Source: Actinomadura physcomitrii
GTDB taxonomy: Bacteria; Actinomycetota; Actinomycetes; Streptosporangiales; Streptosporangiaceae
Assembly (NCBI RefSeq): GCF_008923205.2
Contig: NZ_WBMS02000008.1
Span: 207,711 to 271,710 of the forward strand
Direction of reading: 5' to 3'
Length of the DNA: 64,000 nucleotides
The position numbers and the translations under genes are program-made. How positions within the stretch are numbered: position 1 is the stretch's first letter; each line of letters begins with the position of its first letter. This document shows, piece by piece, positions 1-8,659 of the stretch. The notes beneath the pieces are model-generated. The model saw nothing but the letters and a program-made list of their open reading frames with translations, did not search any database and was not told where the DNA came from.

Positions 1-1647
1 CTGCACGGCCGCCGCTCCGCCCGGACCACCTCCGACTTCCTGGTCGCCTCCCGGGGCGTCACCCCCCTCCGCAACGCCACCGCGATCGGCGGCGAGTACG
101 TGTCCGCCGCCGCCTACCTCGGCACCGCCGGGTTCGTCCTCGCCTACGGCACCGGCACGCTGTGGCTGCCGGTCGGCGCCACCGCCGGATACGTCCTGCT
201 GCTGGCGTTCGTGACCGCCCCGCTGCGCCGCTCCGGCGCCTACACGGTCTCCGACTTCGCCGAGTGGCGGCTCGGCTCCCGCGCCGTCCGCCGCGCCGTC
301 ACCTGCTGCGTCTGCTGCGTCGGCTGGTTCTACCTGCTCCCGCAGCTCCAGGGCGCCGGGGTGGCGCTGCGGGTGCTGACCGGCGCCCCCGTCTGGACGG
401 GCTGGGCCGTGATCGTCGTCGTCGCGGTCGCCCTCGTCGCGTCCGGCGGCATGCGCGGCATCACCGCCGTCCAGGCCGTCCAGTTCTGGATCAAGCTCGG
501 AGCCGTCGCCGTGCCCGCCGTCGCGCTGCTCGCGATCTGGCACGCCGGCGGCGACGGCGCCTCCGCCGGGGACCGGCCCGCGCGCTTCGAGCGCACCACC
601 CGCCTCCACGTGGAGACGGGCGTCGCCATGACCGTCCGGCACGCCGTCACCGTCACCGCCACGGGACGGCTCGACGGCGTCCGCCACGACCGTGCCGCCG
701 TGCCCTTGACCCCCGGCCGGCACACCGTCGGCGGCGGCGCCGAACTCGTGTTCCCGCCCGGCGCCGACGTCCCGTGCGCCGAACGCCTCCCCGCGCCCGA
801 CGACGGGATGTGGGCCGCCCACTTCGGCCGCCCCACCGGACACGGCCTCTACACCACGTACTCGACGCTGCTCGGCATCCTCCTCGGGACGATGGGCCTG
901 CCCCACATCCTGATGCGCTTCTACACCAGCACCTCCGGACGCAGCGCCCGCCGCACAGCCGCGCTCGTCCCCGGCCTGCTCGCCCTCTTCTACGTTTTCC
1001 CGGCCCTCTACGGCACGCTCGGCCGCCTCTACACCCCCGAACTGCCGATGACCGGCGACATCGACGCCACCGTCCTGCTGCTCCCGCTCAGGGCCGCCCC
1101 CGGCCTGCCCGGCACGCTGATGACCGGCGTCGTCGCCGCCGGCGCGTTCGCCGCGTTCATCTCCACCTCCTGCGGGCTCGTCGTCGCCATCGCCGGCACC
1201 GTCACCCAGCGGATGCGGCACCGCGACGGCGTCGCCGCGTTCCGGATCGGCGTCGTGCTCGCCCTCGCCGCCCCGCTCGCCGTCCTGCCCGCCATCGGGC
1301 CCCGCGACTCCACCGACCTCGTCGTCATGGCCCTGTGCGTCTCGGCGTGCTCGCTGTGCCCGCTGCTCCTCCTCGGCATCTGGTGGCGGGGACTCACCTC
1401 CGCCGGCGCCCTCGCCGGCCTGCTCGGCGGCGGCGGGCTCGCCGCCGCCGCCGGCGTCGCCCGGCTCGTCTCCGGCCCCGGCACCGGCTGGACGGCGGTG
1501 CTGCTCGCCCAGCCCGCCCTCGTCGTCGCCCCCGCCGCCTTCACCGTCATGATCGCGGTGTCGCTGCTCACCCGCCGCCGCGCCCCGCGCCGCGCCGACG
1601 CCGCCATGGCCCGGCTGCACCTGCCGGACCCCGCCCCCGTCCGCTGA
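1..1647 (+). CDS. Sodium:solute symporter family transporter (5' truncated)
   Basis: The reading frame is open from base 1, so the N-terminus lies outside the window; the visible part is 548 residues. It begins with the family motif TTSDFLVASRG, followed by hydrophobic helices with GGEYVSAAAYLGTAGF and GTMGLPHILMRFYTS, typical of the SSS/acetate-permease-like (ActP) branch. Members are inner-membrane Na+-coupled symporters for monocarboxylates or other small solutes; the substrate cannot be told here. A long polar insert (roughly residues 185-275 of the visible part) between two helices is probably an extracellular loop, as in many actinobacterial members. The C-terminal tail is short and basic (TRRRAPRRADAAM). 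It converges with nfo across a 664-base hairpin-rich gap. Confidence 0.88.
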   Translation: MHGRRSARTTSDFLVASRGVTPLRNATAIGGEYVSAAAYLGTAGFVLAYGTGTLWLPVGATAGYVLLLAFVTAPLRRSGAYTVSDFAEWRLGSRAVRRAVTCCVCCVGWFYLLPQLQGAGVALRVLTGAPVWTGWAVIVVVAVALVASGGMRGITAVQAVQFWIKLGAVAVPAVALLAIWHAGGDGASAGDRPARFERTTRLHVETGVAMTVRHAVTVTATGRLDGVRHDRAAVPLTPGRHTVGGGAELVFPPGADVPCAERLPAPDDGMWAAHFGRPTGHGLYTTYSTLLGILLGTMGLPHILMRFYTSTSGRSARRTAALVPGLLALFYVFPALYGTLGRLYTPELPMTGDIDATVLLLPLRAAPGLPGTLMTGVVAAGAFAAFISTSCGLVVAIAGTVTQRMRHRDGVAAFRIGVVLALAAPLAVLPAIGPRDSTDLVVMALCVSACSLCPLLLLGIWWRGLTSAGALAGLLGGGGLAAAAGVARLVSGPGTGWTAVLLAQPALVVAPAAFTVMIAVSLLTRRRAPRRADAAMARLHLPDPAPVR

Positions 1648-2311
1648 GAACCCGGCGAACCGGACGCACCACCGCGCCGCGAACCCCGCTCGACCGCTCA
1701 CCGCCGTTGGACCGTTCCTGGACGCCGGCCCGGCCGCTCGTCCCGCGAAACCGACCGCTCACCGTGCGACTACACTCCGCACAGCTCTGACTACTAACCG
1801 TTTACCGAGCCTTGTGTTTCCCGGGTGCCGATCGGAGGCATTGGACCTCTAGTGTTCTCAGTGGCACCACACGCCACACCGCTTCGGAGGAGCGGGCGGA
1901 CGGACCGGACGGATACCCCGTCCACCACCGCGAAACCTCCCACAACAGCAAACCCGGAGATCCGGCGAACGCCGGATCGTGAGTCGCCGGGTCCCGTACC
2001 GGGGGGGTGGGACCCGACGACCTGTGGCTCGGGCGTCGTCGAACAGTCGGGGGGTTGTTCGGCGACGCCCGAGTCCTTATTCATTGCTTTGCCCTTGGCG
2101 GTCAGGCCGCCGGACGGCCTTCCCTTCGGCGGGCAAAGCGGCGATCGCAGCATCGCTCCGACTCGCCCTGGGGGCTCGCTGCGCGATCAGATTCTTGCTT
2201 CGCTCGAATCTGGCTTCGCACGCGATCGCAACGTTCCGGTCGCCGCTACTTCAGCCTACGGACGATCATCTTGCGGTCCGTGGGAGCTGATGCCCCGGCT
2301 CGGGTCGCCTT
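1648..2311. other. Noncoding gap with serial hairpins between convergent genes
   Basis: No credible gene was found; open frames here have poor codon bias. The stretch holds a perfect 8-bp stem with GAAC loop at 1959-1978, a large terminator-like hairpin at 2028-2073, a 6-bp stem AGATTC/GAATCT at 2189-2211, and two copies of GCGATCGCA (2141-2149 and 2222-2230). Base composition is less GC-rich than the flanks around 2074-2270. It probably separates the convergent transcripts of the symporter and nfo. Confidence 0.6.
2028..2073 (+). terminator. Strong hairpin terminator after the symporter gene
   Basis: CTCGGGCGTCGTCGAACA (2028-2045) pairs with TGTTCGGCGACGCCCGAG (2056-2073): an 18-bp stem with a single U-G wobble and a 10-base loop. 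It is followed by CCTTATTCATT, relatively T-rich for this genome. Placement between convergent genes supports a terminator role, probably for plus-strand transcription. Confidence 0.65.
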
Positions 2312-3163
2312 CTAGGCGGCTCTCAGGGACTTGAGGGTGGTGATGTCCTTGGCGTGGGGTTCGGGGGCGCGGCCTGGAGTCTCGATGATGAAGGGGACGC
2401 CGGTCGCGGCGGGGTGGCGGAACAGGTCGGCGAAGGGCTGCTCGCCGATCCGGCCCGCGCCGATGTTCTCGTGGCGGTCCTTGGCGGAGCCGCAGACGTC
2501 CTTGGAGTCGTTGGCGTGGACGAGCTTGAGGCGGCCCTCGCCGACGGTGGCGACCAGGGCGTCCATGGCGTCCTTGACGCCGCCCGGCGCGGCGAGGTCG
2601 TGGCCGGCGGCGAACGCGTGGCAGGTGTCGAAGCACACGCCGAGCTTCGGGTGGTGCTCGAGGCGCTCGAAGAACGGGCCGAGGTCCTGCACCTTGGCGC
2701 ACAGCATTCTGCCCTGCCCGGCCATCGGCTCCAGGAGCAGGTCGGGGCCGTCGTCGGGGATCTCCTCCAGCAGGGGGAGCACGTGGTCACGGACCTGCGC
2801 CATCGCCGCGTCGTAGCTCTGGCTGACGGCGGAGCCGGTGTGGACGACCACGCCGCGGGCGCCGATCGCGCGGCCGCGGACGAGGGAGTGCCGGACGGTC
2901 GCGATCGACTTGGCGAGGGTCTCCTCGGTGGGCGAGCCGAAGTTGACCAGGTACGGGGCGTGCACGTAGACGGGCACGTCGGTGCGCTCGAGGAGCTTGG
3001 CGTCCTCGGCGGGCCTGCCCTCGGGCAGCGCCCAGCCGCGCGGGTTGGCGACGAAGACCTGGATCGCCTCGGCGCCGATCTCGGCGGCGTACTTCAGGCC
3101 GCCGGTGGCGAGCCCGCCGGCCACGGGAACATGCGCCCCGATGGGGCTCTGCGGTGCGGTCAT
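2312..3163 (-). CDS. nfo: Deoxyribonuclease IV (AP endonuclease family 2)
   Basis: 283 residues, the usual size for endonuclease IV, which cleaves 5' to abasic sites in base excision repair using a trinuclear zinc site. The N-terminus IGAHVPVAGGL and AIQVFVANPRGW match the family. Metal-ligand segments are visible: GVVVHTGS, LLLEPMAGQG, GVCFDTCHAFAAG, LVHANDSKDVCGSAKDRHENIGAG and FIIETPG. The ATG at 3163 lies 9 bases after a TAGGCT -10 hexamer (3173-3178 on this strand), so the message is short-leadered or leaderless. It lies 43 bases downstream of the PASTA kinase in the same orientation. Confidence 0.95.
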   Translation of the reverse strand: MTAPQSPIGAHVPVAGGLATGGLKYAAEIGAEAIQVFVANPRGWALPEGRPAEDAKLLERTDVPVYVHAPYLVNFGSPTEETLAKSIATVRHSLVRGRAIGARGVVVHTGSAVSQSYDAAMAQVRDHVLPLLEEIPDDGPDLLLEPMAGQGRMLCAKVQDLGPFFERLEHHPKLGVCFDTCHAFAAGHDLAAPGGVKDAMDALVATVGEGRLKLVHANDSKDVCGSAKDRHENIGAGRIGEQPFADLFRHPAATGVPFIIETPGRAPEPHAKDITTLKSLRAA

Positions 3164-3206
3164 AGCCCGTTCAGCCTAGCCGCCGGGGCCGACAGTCCGG
3201 ACCCGG

Positions 3207-5150
3207 TCAGGGGCCCCTGACCAGCGTGACGGTGGAGCCGCGCGGGGCCTCGCCGCTGTTCGGGCTCTGGAACCGGACCGTGTTCCCGCCGAAACCGGTG
3301 ACGTTGACGTTGAAGCCGGAGTCCTCGAGGGCCTTCTTGGCGTCGCCGACCTTGCGGCCGGTCACGTTCGGGACGGGGATGTTCTGCTGGGGCTCGCCGT
3401 CGTTGCAGCCGAAGTGGATCGGGCCCGCGTCCACGATGCAGTCGCGCTTGTTGACGACGATGGTGACGTCGTCGCCGCCGGACACGCCGGTGCCCTCCGC
3501 CGGGTCCTGGCTGATGACGGTGTTCGCGGGCTTGCCGTCGACCTTCTTCTTCTGGACGGTGACGTTGAGGCCCATGGAGCGCAGCTGGTTGGCGGCGGTG
3601 TCGCCGTCCTTGCCGACGACGTTGGGCATGGACATGCCGCTGCTGAGGACGACGTCGACCGGCTTGTCGGGGGACAGCTTCTCGCCCGCGTCGGGGTCGG
3701 TGCCGACGACCTTGTCCTTGGGGACCGTCTGGGACGGCGTCGTGCTGGTCTTGCCGACGGTGAAGCCCTTGCTCTGCAGGGTCTTCCTGGCGTCGTCGAG
3801 GGTCTTGCCGGACACGTCCGGGATCTCGCGGGGGGTGATGCCCTTCGACGGGGTGAGCGTGACGGTCTCGCCCTTGGCGATGCGGGCGCCGGCGGGCGGG
3901 TCGCTCTTGGCGACCATGCCCTTGTGGACGTGGTCGTCGTAGACGGCGGTGGCGACGCGGACGTCGAGGCCCGCGCGGTCGAGCTCGCGCTGGGCGTCGG
4001 CGACCTTCATCCCGATGATCTGGGAGGGGATGTGGTCGTACTGGCCGGACGTCTGGTACCAGACGGCCCAGCCGAGCACCACGGCGGCGATGGCGCCGAT
4101 GGCGATCAGCACGTACTTGCCGGTGAGCGCGCCGAGCGCCCGGTCGGTGCGCGAGCGCGGCGCGTACCCGGCCGGGAGCGTCTCGGCCGGCACGCTCCTC
4201 GGGTCGAGGACGGCGGTGTGCCCCTGCGGCGGCGCGGCGGGCGGCGTCTCCAGCACGCTGGTGGTGTTGCGGGACGCCTCCTCCATGCGGCGGTCGAAGT
4301 CGCGCGGCAGGCCGCCGAAGACCTCGGCGACCTCGGCGAGGTACTGGCCGGCGTCCGCGGGGCGGCGCGCCGGATCGTGGGCGGTGGCGTCGGTGACCAG
4401 CTCGTCGACGCGCCGCGGGATGCCGGGCACGACGCCGGACGGCGCCGGGACGACCTCGTTGACGTGCTTGTAGGCGACGGCGAGGGGCGTGTCGGCCTGG
4501 TGGGGGAGGTGGCCGGTGAGCAGCTCGAACAGCATGATCCCGGCGGCGTAGACGTCGGAGCGGACGTCCGCGGTGCCCTGCAGCACCTGCTCGGGCGCGA
4601 GGTAGCCGACCGTCCCGATGATCATGCCGGTCTTGGTCATCTTGCTCGCGCTCTCGGCCCGGGCGAGGCCGAAGTCGGCGACCTTGATGGTGCCGTCCTC
4701 GCAGATCAGCACGTTCTCCGGCTTGACGTCGCGGTGCACGAGGCCGGCCCGGTGCGCGGCGCCGAGCGCGGCCAGCACCGGCTGCATGATCTCCAGGGCG
4801 GCGCGCGGGCCGAGCCGGCCGAGCTCGGTGAGGGCGTCGCGGAGGGTGCGGCCCGGGACGTACTCCATCACCAGGAAGACGTGCTCGCCGTCGGAGCGCT
4901 GGTCGTACACGGCGACGACGTTGGGGTGGGAGAGCGCCGCGGCGGCCTTGGCCTCGCCGATGAAGCGGGCGACGAAGTCCTCGTCGGAGGCGAGCCCGGC
5001 GTGCATCACCTTGATCGCGATCGTGCGGTCCAGCCGGAGGTCGCGGGCCACGTACACGGTGGCCATGCCGCCGCGCGCGATCCGGGACTCAATGCGGTAG
5101 CGCCCGTCGAGCACCTGCCCGACGAGTGGATCAGCAACCGACGTGTCCAT
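3207..5150 (-). CDS. PASTA-domain Ser/Thr protein kinase (PknB type)
   Basis: 647-residue membrane receptor kinase of the PknB/PrkC class, which senses muropeptides or lipid II and phosphorylates cell-wall and division proteins. The kinase domain spans about residues 18-275: glycine loop ARGGMATVY, ATP lysine in AIKVM, catalytic HRDVKPEN (139-146), DFGLAR (159-164) and APEQ. One transmembrane helix lies at about 346-366, followed by four extracellular PASTA repeats (about 373-440, 441-506, 507-570, 590-647). A short spacer with two cysteines (CIVDAGPIHFGC) lies before the last PASTA and could form a disulfide. The ATG at 5150 is preceded by TAAACT plus 7 bases, indicating a leaderless message. 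The thi-kinase neighbourhood is conserved in actinomycetes. Confidence 0.96.
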   Translation of the reverse strand: MDTSVADPLVGQVLDGRYRIESRIARGGMATVYVARDLRLDRTIAIKVMHAGLASDEDFVARFIGEAKAAAALSHPNVVAVYDQRSDGEHVFLVMEYVPGRTLRDALTELGRLGPRAALEIMQPVLAALGAAHRAGLVHRDVKPENVLICEDGTIKVADFGLARAESASKMTKTGMIIGTVGYLAPEQVLQGTADVRSDVYAAGIMLFELLTGHLPHQADTPLAVAYKHVNEVVPAPSGVVPGIPRRVDELVTDATAHDPARRPADAGQYLAEVAEVFGGLPRDFDRRMEEASRNTTSVLETPPAAPPQGHTAVLDPRSVPAETLPAGYAPRSRTDRALGALTGKYVLIAIGAIAAVVLGWAVWYQTSGQYDHIPSQIIGMKVADAQRELDRAGLDVRVATAVYDDHVHKGMVAKSDPPAGARIAKGETVTLTPSKGITPREIPDVSGKTLDDARKTLQSKGFTVGKTSTTPSQTVPKDKVVGTDPDAGEKLSPDKPVDVVLSSGMSMPNVVGKDGDTAANQLRSMGLNVTVQKKKVDGKPANTVISQDPAEGTGVSGGDDVTIVVNKRDCIVDAGPIHFGCNDGEPQQNIPVPNVTGRKVGDAKKALEDSGFNVNVTGFGGNTVRFQSPNSGEAPRGSTVTLVRGP

Positions 5151-5157
5151 CGGTGCG

Positions 5158-5163
5158 AGTTTA
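5158..5163 (-). promoter_or_regulatory. -10 hexamer TAAACT of the PASTA kinase
   Basis: TAAACT on the minus strand sits exactly 7 bases before the kinase ATG (5150), the spacing expected if transcription starts at the A of the ATG. No clear Shine-Dalgarno is present in between. Confidence 0.6.
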
Positions 5164-5186
5164 CGGGCGAATGACGGAAGTTCTCA

Positions 5187-6164
5187 TCAGTCGTGAGTAT
5201 GAGCATCGATGAGCCGCGGCCCGGGCGCGGCCGCGGGGGCGGCCGGGCGGGCGCGGCGCAGGCCGCGGGTGCTGCGGGACACCGCGACGCCGGCGAGGCA
5301 CAGGACGCCGCCGCCGAGCGTGATCAGGCCGGGCACCTCGTCGAGGAACAGCCACGACATCGTGACCACGAGCGCGGGGACGGCGTAGGTGGTGGCGCCC
5401 ATCTTCCCGGCGGACGTGCGGGCCAGCGCGTAGCCCCAGGTGGTGAAGGCGATCGCGGTCGGGAAGACGCCGAGGTAGACCATGTTGAGGGTCGCGCCGG
5501 CCGGGGCGTCCGCGGCCTGCGAGACCAGCTGCGGGGCGAACGGCAGGCACACGACCGCGCCGATCGCGCAGGCCCAGGTGGTGAACTGCAGCGGGCTCGC
5601 GTGCCGGAGCGCGGGCTTCTGGCTGACGACGCCGAACGCGTACGTCACCGCGGCGGCGACGCACAGCAGCACGCCGCCGACCGACGAGCCCCCGCCGCCG
5701 GACATCGACAGCCCGACGATCGCGGCGCCCGCGAACGACACGGCCATGCCGGCCAGCAGCCGCGGCGCGAAGCCCTCCTTGAGCAGCCAGCCGCCGAGCA
5801 GCGCGATGAGGATCGGGCCGATGTTGACGACGAGGGACGCGGTGCCGGCGTCCACGAGGCGCTCGCCCCAGTTCAGCGCGACCATGTAGGCGCCGAACCA
5901 CAGCACGCCCGCCGCGGCGATGCCGGGCCAGGCGCCCTTCGGCGGCAGGCCCTCGCGGCGGACGAGGCAGATCGCGGCGAGCACGACGGTGCCGGACAGG
6001 AGCCGGCCGAGCGCGAGGGCGCCGGGGCCGTACTCCGCGCCGGCGCTGCGGATCGAGACGAACGCCGAGGCCCACAGCACCACCGTGACGGCCGCGGCCG
6101 CGACGGCGAGCCGGTCGACGCCCGTTCGCCGGGCACCGCTTCGGGAGACACTGCCCTGTTGCAT
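5187..6164 (-). CDS. DMT-superfamily (EamA) transporter
   Basis: 325-residue polytopic membrane protein with two EamA repeats (about ten hydrophobic helices). Recognisable segments are VVLWASAFVSIRSAG near the N-terminus, LGERLVDAGTASLVVNIGP in the first repeat, and MVYLGVFPTAIAFTTWGYAL with PALVVTMSWLFLDEVPG in the second. EamA proteins export amino acids or other metabolites; the substrate is unknown here. The ATG at 6164 is preferred over the GTG at 6173 because a TAAGGT -10 (6172-6177) overlaps the GTG and lies 7 bases before the ATG. A short cytoplasmic tail (ARPAAPAAAPGPRLIDAHTHD) ends the protein. Confidence 0.9.
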   Translation of the reverse strand: MQQGSVSRSGARRTGVDRLAVAAAAVTVVLWASAFVSIRSAGAEYGPGALALGRLLSGTVVLAAICLVRREGLPPKGAWPGIAAAGVLWFGAYMVALNWGERLVDAGTASLVVNIGPILIALLGGWLLKEGFAPRLLAGMAVSFAGAAIVGLSMSGGGGSSVGGVLLCVAAAVTYAFGVVSQKPALRHASPLQFTTWACAIGAVVCLPFAPQLVSQAADAPAGATLNMVYLGVFPTAIAFTTWGYALARTSAGKMGATTYAVPALVVTMSWLFLDEVPGLITLGGGVLCLAGVAVSRSTRGLRRARPAAPAAAPGPRLIDAHTHD

Positions 6165-6241
6165 GTGACGCACCTTAGGTTCGGGTCGTTTCCATGAACA
6201 CCGAAGGGTGCGGCGCGGTTGCGGGCGGCCCTTCCGGCGGA

Positions 6242-6261
6242 CGTCCCCCAGTCTGGGGACG
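6242..6261 (-). terminator. Hairpin downstream of thiG
   Basis: CGTCCCC and GGGGACG form a perfect 7-bp stem with a 6-base loop, 64 bases beyond the thiG stop. It may end the thiO-thiS-thiG transcript. There is no long T-run, so the call is moderate. Confidence 0.4.
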
Positions 6262-6324
6262 CCTACCGTTCAGGTCCAGCGAATATTTCTTCAGTCGAAG
6301 CTTTAGCTGTGCTTCAATCTCGGG

Positions 6325-7119
<795 letters not shown>

Positions 7120-7320
7120 TCAGCCTCCTTGGACCGCGGTCAGCACCTCGAGGCGGTCCGCCTCGCGCAGCGGCGTCGCCTCCCACGCCGACCGCCGGAC
7201 GACCTCGTCGTTCAGCGCGGCCGCCACGCCGGACGCGGCGGTGGTGACGGCCGCGACCGCCTGCGCCACGGACGCGCCGTCCGGCAGCTCGCGCGGCTCT
7301 CCGTTCACGATGATCCTCAT
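7120..7320 (-). CDS. thiS: Sulfur carrier protein ThiS
   Basis: 66-residue ubiquitin-like sulfur carrier starting MRIIVNGE and ending in the diagnostic Gly-Gly (LTAVQGG), which is adenylated and thiocarboxylated to donate sulfur to ThiG. The ATG at 7320 is chosen; a GTG directly upstream at 7323 is equally compatible with the AAGG ribosome-binding site. It lies between thiO and thiG with very short gaps, so translation is probably coupled. Confidence 0.95.
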   Translation of the reverse strand: MRIIVNGEPRELPDGASVAQAVAAVTTAASGVAAALNDEVVRRSAWEATPLREADRLEVLTAVQGG

Positions 7321-7336
7321 CACTGCATTACCTTCA

Positions 7337-8461
7337 TCACTGCTGTTCGGGGGCGAAGCGGGCGGGGGAGAACGGGGCGGCCACCGCGGGCACGGGGCCG
7401 TCCAGCAGCATCGCGGCGAGGGCGTCGGCGCTGACCGGCGCCAGCAGGACGCCGTTGCGGAAGTGGCCGGTGCCGAGGTAGAGGCCGGGCAGCGCGGTCG
7501 GGCCCATCAGCGGGGCGTTGTCCGGGGAGCCGGGACGCAGGCCCGCGGTGACCTCGGCGAACTCCAGCTCGGTGATGCCGGGCAGCAGCTCGCGGGCGTC
7601 CCGCAGCAGCTCCCACAGGCCGCCCGCGGTGACCCGCGTGTCGAAGCCCAGCTCCTCCTGCGTGGCGCCGATGACGATCTCGCCGTCCGCGCGCGGCACC
7701 AGGTACACCGACGAGCCCTTCACCAGGCCGCGGGTGGTGCGCCGCAGGAACGGCACCGGCGTGCGGAGCCGGATCACCTGCCCCTTGACCGGACGGACGG
7801 GTGGAACGGTCCCGGGGGGCAGCCCGCCGAGGTCGCCCGACCACGGCCCGGCGGCCAGCAGCACCTTGTCCGCGGGTATCCCGGTGCCGTCGTCCAGCCG
7901 GACCCCGGCGGCGGCGTCCCGCTCGACCAGCACGCCCTCCGCGCGCCGCCGAACCAGCCGGACGCCCAGCCGCTCGCCCGCCGCCAGCAGCGCCGGGGCG
8001 AGGCGGCGCGGGTCGACGGAGCCGTCCTCGGGGGCGAGCAGCCCGCCGCGGACGCCGGGCGCGAGCATCGGCTCGGTCTTGCGGCACTCGCGGCCGGTGA
8101 GGGCCTCGACGGGGATGCCGAGGCTCTCCTGGAAGGCGCGCAGGTCGTCCAGGAGCTTCAGGTCGTCGGCGTCGAACGCCACCTGGAGCGTCCCGTCGTC
8201 GCGGTAGCCGGTGTCCAGGCCGGTGGCCTCGGCCAGCTCGGCGGCGAACGCGCCGTAGCGGTCGCGGGAGGCGAGGCCGAGCCGCAGCAGCGGCTCCTCG
8301 CCATAGCTCAGCTCGCTGACGGGGGTGAGCATCCCCGCGGCGACCGACGAGGCGCCGCTCGCCGGCGCCGGGTCGACCAGGGTGACGGTGGCGCCGCCCT
8401 GCGCGGCCCGCCAGGCGGTGGCCAGGCCGATGACCCCGGCGCCGATGATCACGATTCGCAC
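7337..8461 (-). CDS. thiO: Glycine oxidase ThiO
   Basis: 374-residue FAD enzyme of the DAO family. It oxidises glycine to the imine (dehydroglycine) used by ThiG in aerobic thiazole synthesis. The N-terminal dinucleotide-binding motif IVIIGAGVIGLATAWRAA, the mid-protein RPVKGQVIRL and the C-terminal GLYLGTGHFRNGVLLAP are typical. The GTG start at 8461 is fixed by the GGGAG ribosome-binding site, which is itself the 3' side of the TPP aptamer. First gene of the operon. Confidence 0.95.
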   Translation of the reverse strand: MRIVIIGAGVIGLATAWRAAQGGATVTLVDPAPASGASSVAAGMLTPVSELSYGEEPLLRLGLASRDRYGAFAAELAEATGLDTGYRDDGTLQVAFDADDLKLLDDLRAFQESLGIPVEALTGRECRKTEPMLAPGVRGGLLAPEDGSVDPRRLAPALLAAGERLGVRLVRRRAEGVLVERDAAAGVRLDDGTGIPADKVLLAAGPWSGDLGGLPPGTVPPVRPVKGQVIRLRTPVPFLRRTTRGLVKGSSVYLVPRADGEIVIGATQEELGFDTRVTAGGLWELLRDARELLPGITELEFAEVTAGLRPGSPDNAPLMGPTALPGLYLGTGHFRNGVLLAPVSADALAAMLLDGPVPAVAAPFSPARFAPEQQ

Positions 8462-8462
8462 T

Positions 8463-8558
8463 GCGCGCTCCCTTCGCCGGCATGATCCGGATCAGGTCGT
8501 GGCGGTCGGCGGCCCGGTCAGCCGCCCTCTCAGCCCGGTCGCACCGGACTCCCGCGCT
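8463..8558 (-). promoter_or_regulatory. TPP (THI-box) riboswitch of the thiO-thiS-thiG operon
   Basis: Read on the minus strand, the conserved blocks are in order: GGGAGTCC at the 5' side, GGGCTGAGAGGG in the pyrimidine-sensing arm, CCTGATCCGGATCATGCC, and GGCGAAGGGAG at the 3' end. The P1 strands GCGCG and CGCGC close the aptamer. The GGGAG that ends the aptamer is also the Shine-Dalgarno for the thiO GTG two codons further on. TPP binding should therefore hide it directly, with no separate expression platform. Confidence 0.93.
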
Positions 8559-8645
8559 CTGTGTCGTTATGTCCCCCACCATACGGCCAACGGCCCGGTC
8601 GCACCTGTCTGGACACCCGTCCAGAAGCGCTTCGGCGGGCCCGGT

Positions 8646-8651
8646 TAGGGT
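8646..8651 (+). promoter_or_regulatory. -10 hexamer TAGGGT of the flavoprotein gene
   Basis: TAGGGT sits 8 bases before the ATG at 8660. The sequence in between (GGGCGCCC) is not a convincing ribosome-binding site, so a leaderless or 1-2-base leader transcript is likely. Confidence 0.5.
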
Positions 8652-8659
8652 GGGCGCCC

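Noticed and set aside
2141..2230. GCGATCGC repeats as a HIP1-type genome-wide motif
   Set aside because: Two copies in one spacer are not enough; abundance across the genome cannot be judged from this window.
1825..2334. A 169-codon plus-strand frame in the gap before nfo
   Set aside because: It crosses several perfect hairpins and reads as low-complexity Pro/Arg/Thr; the base-composition pattern is not coding-like.
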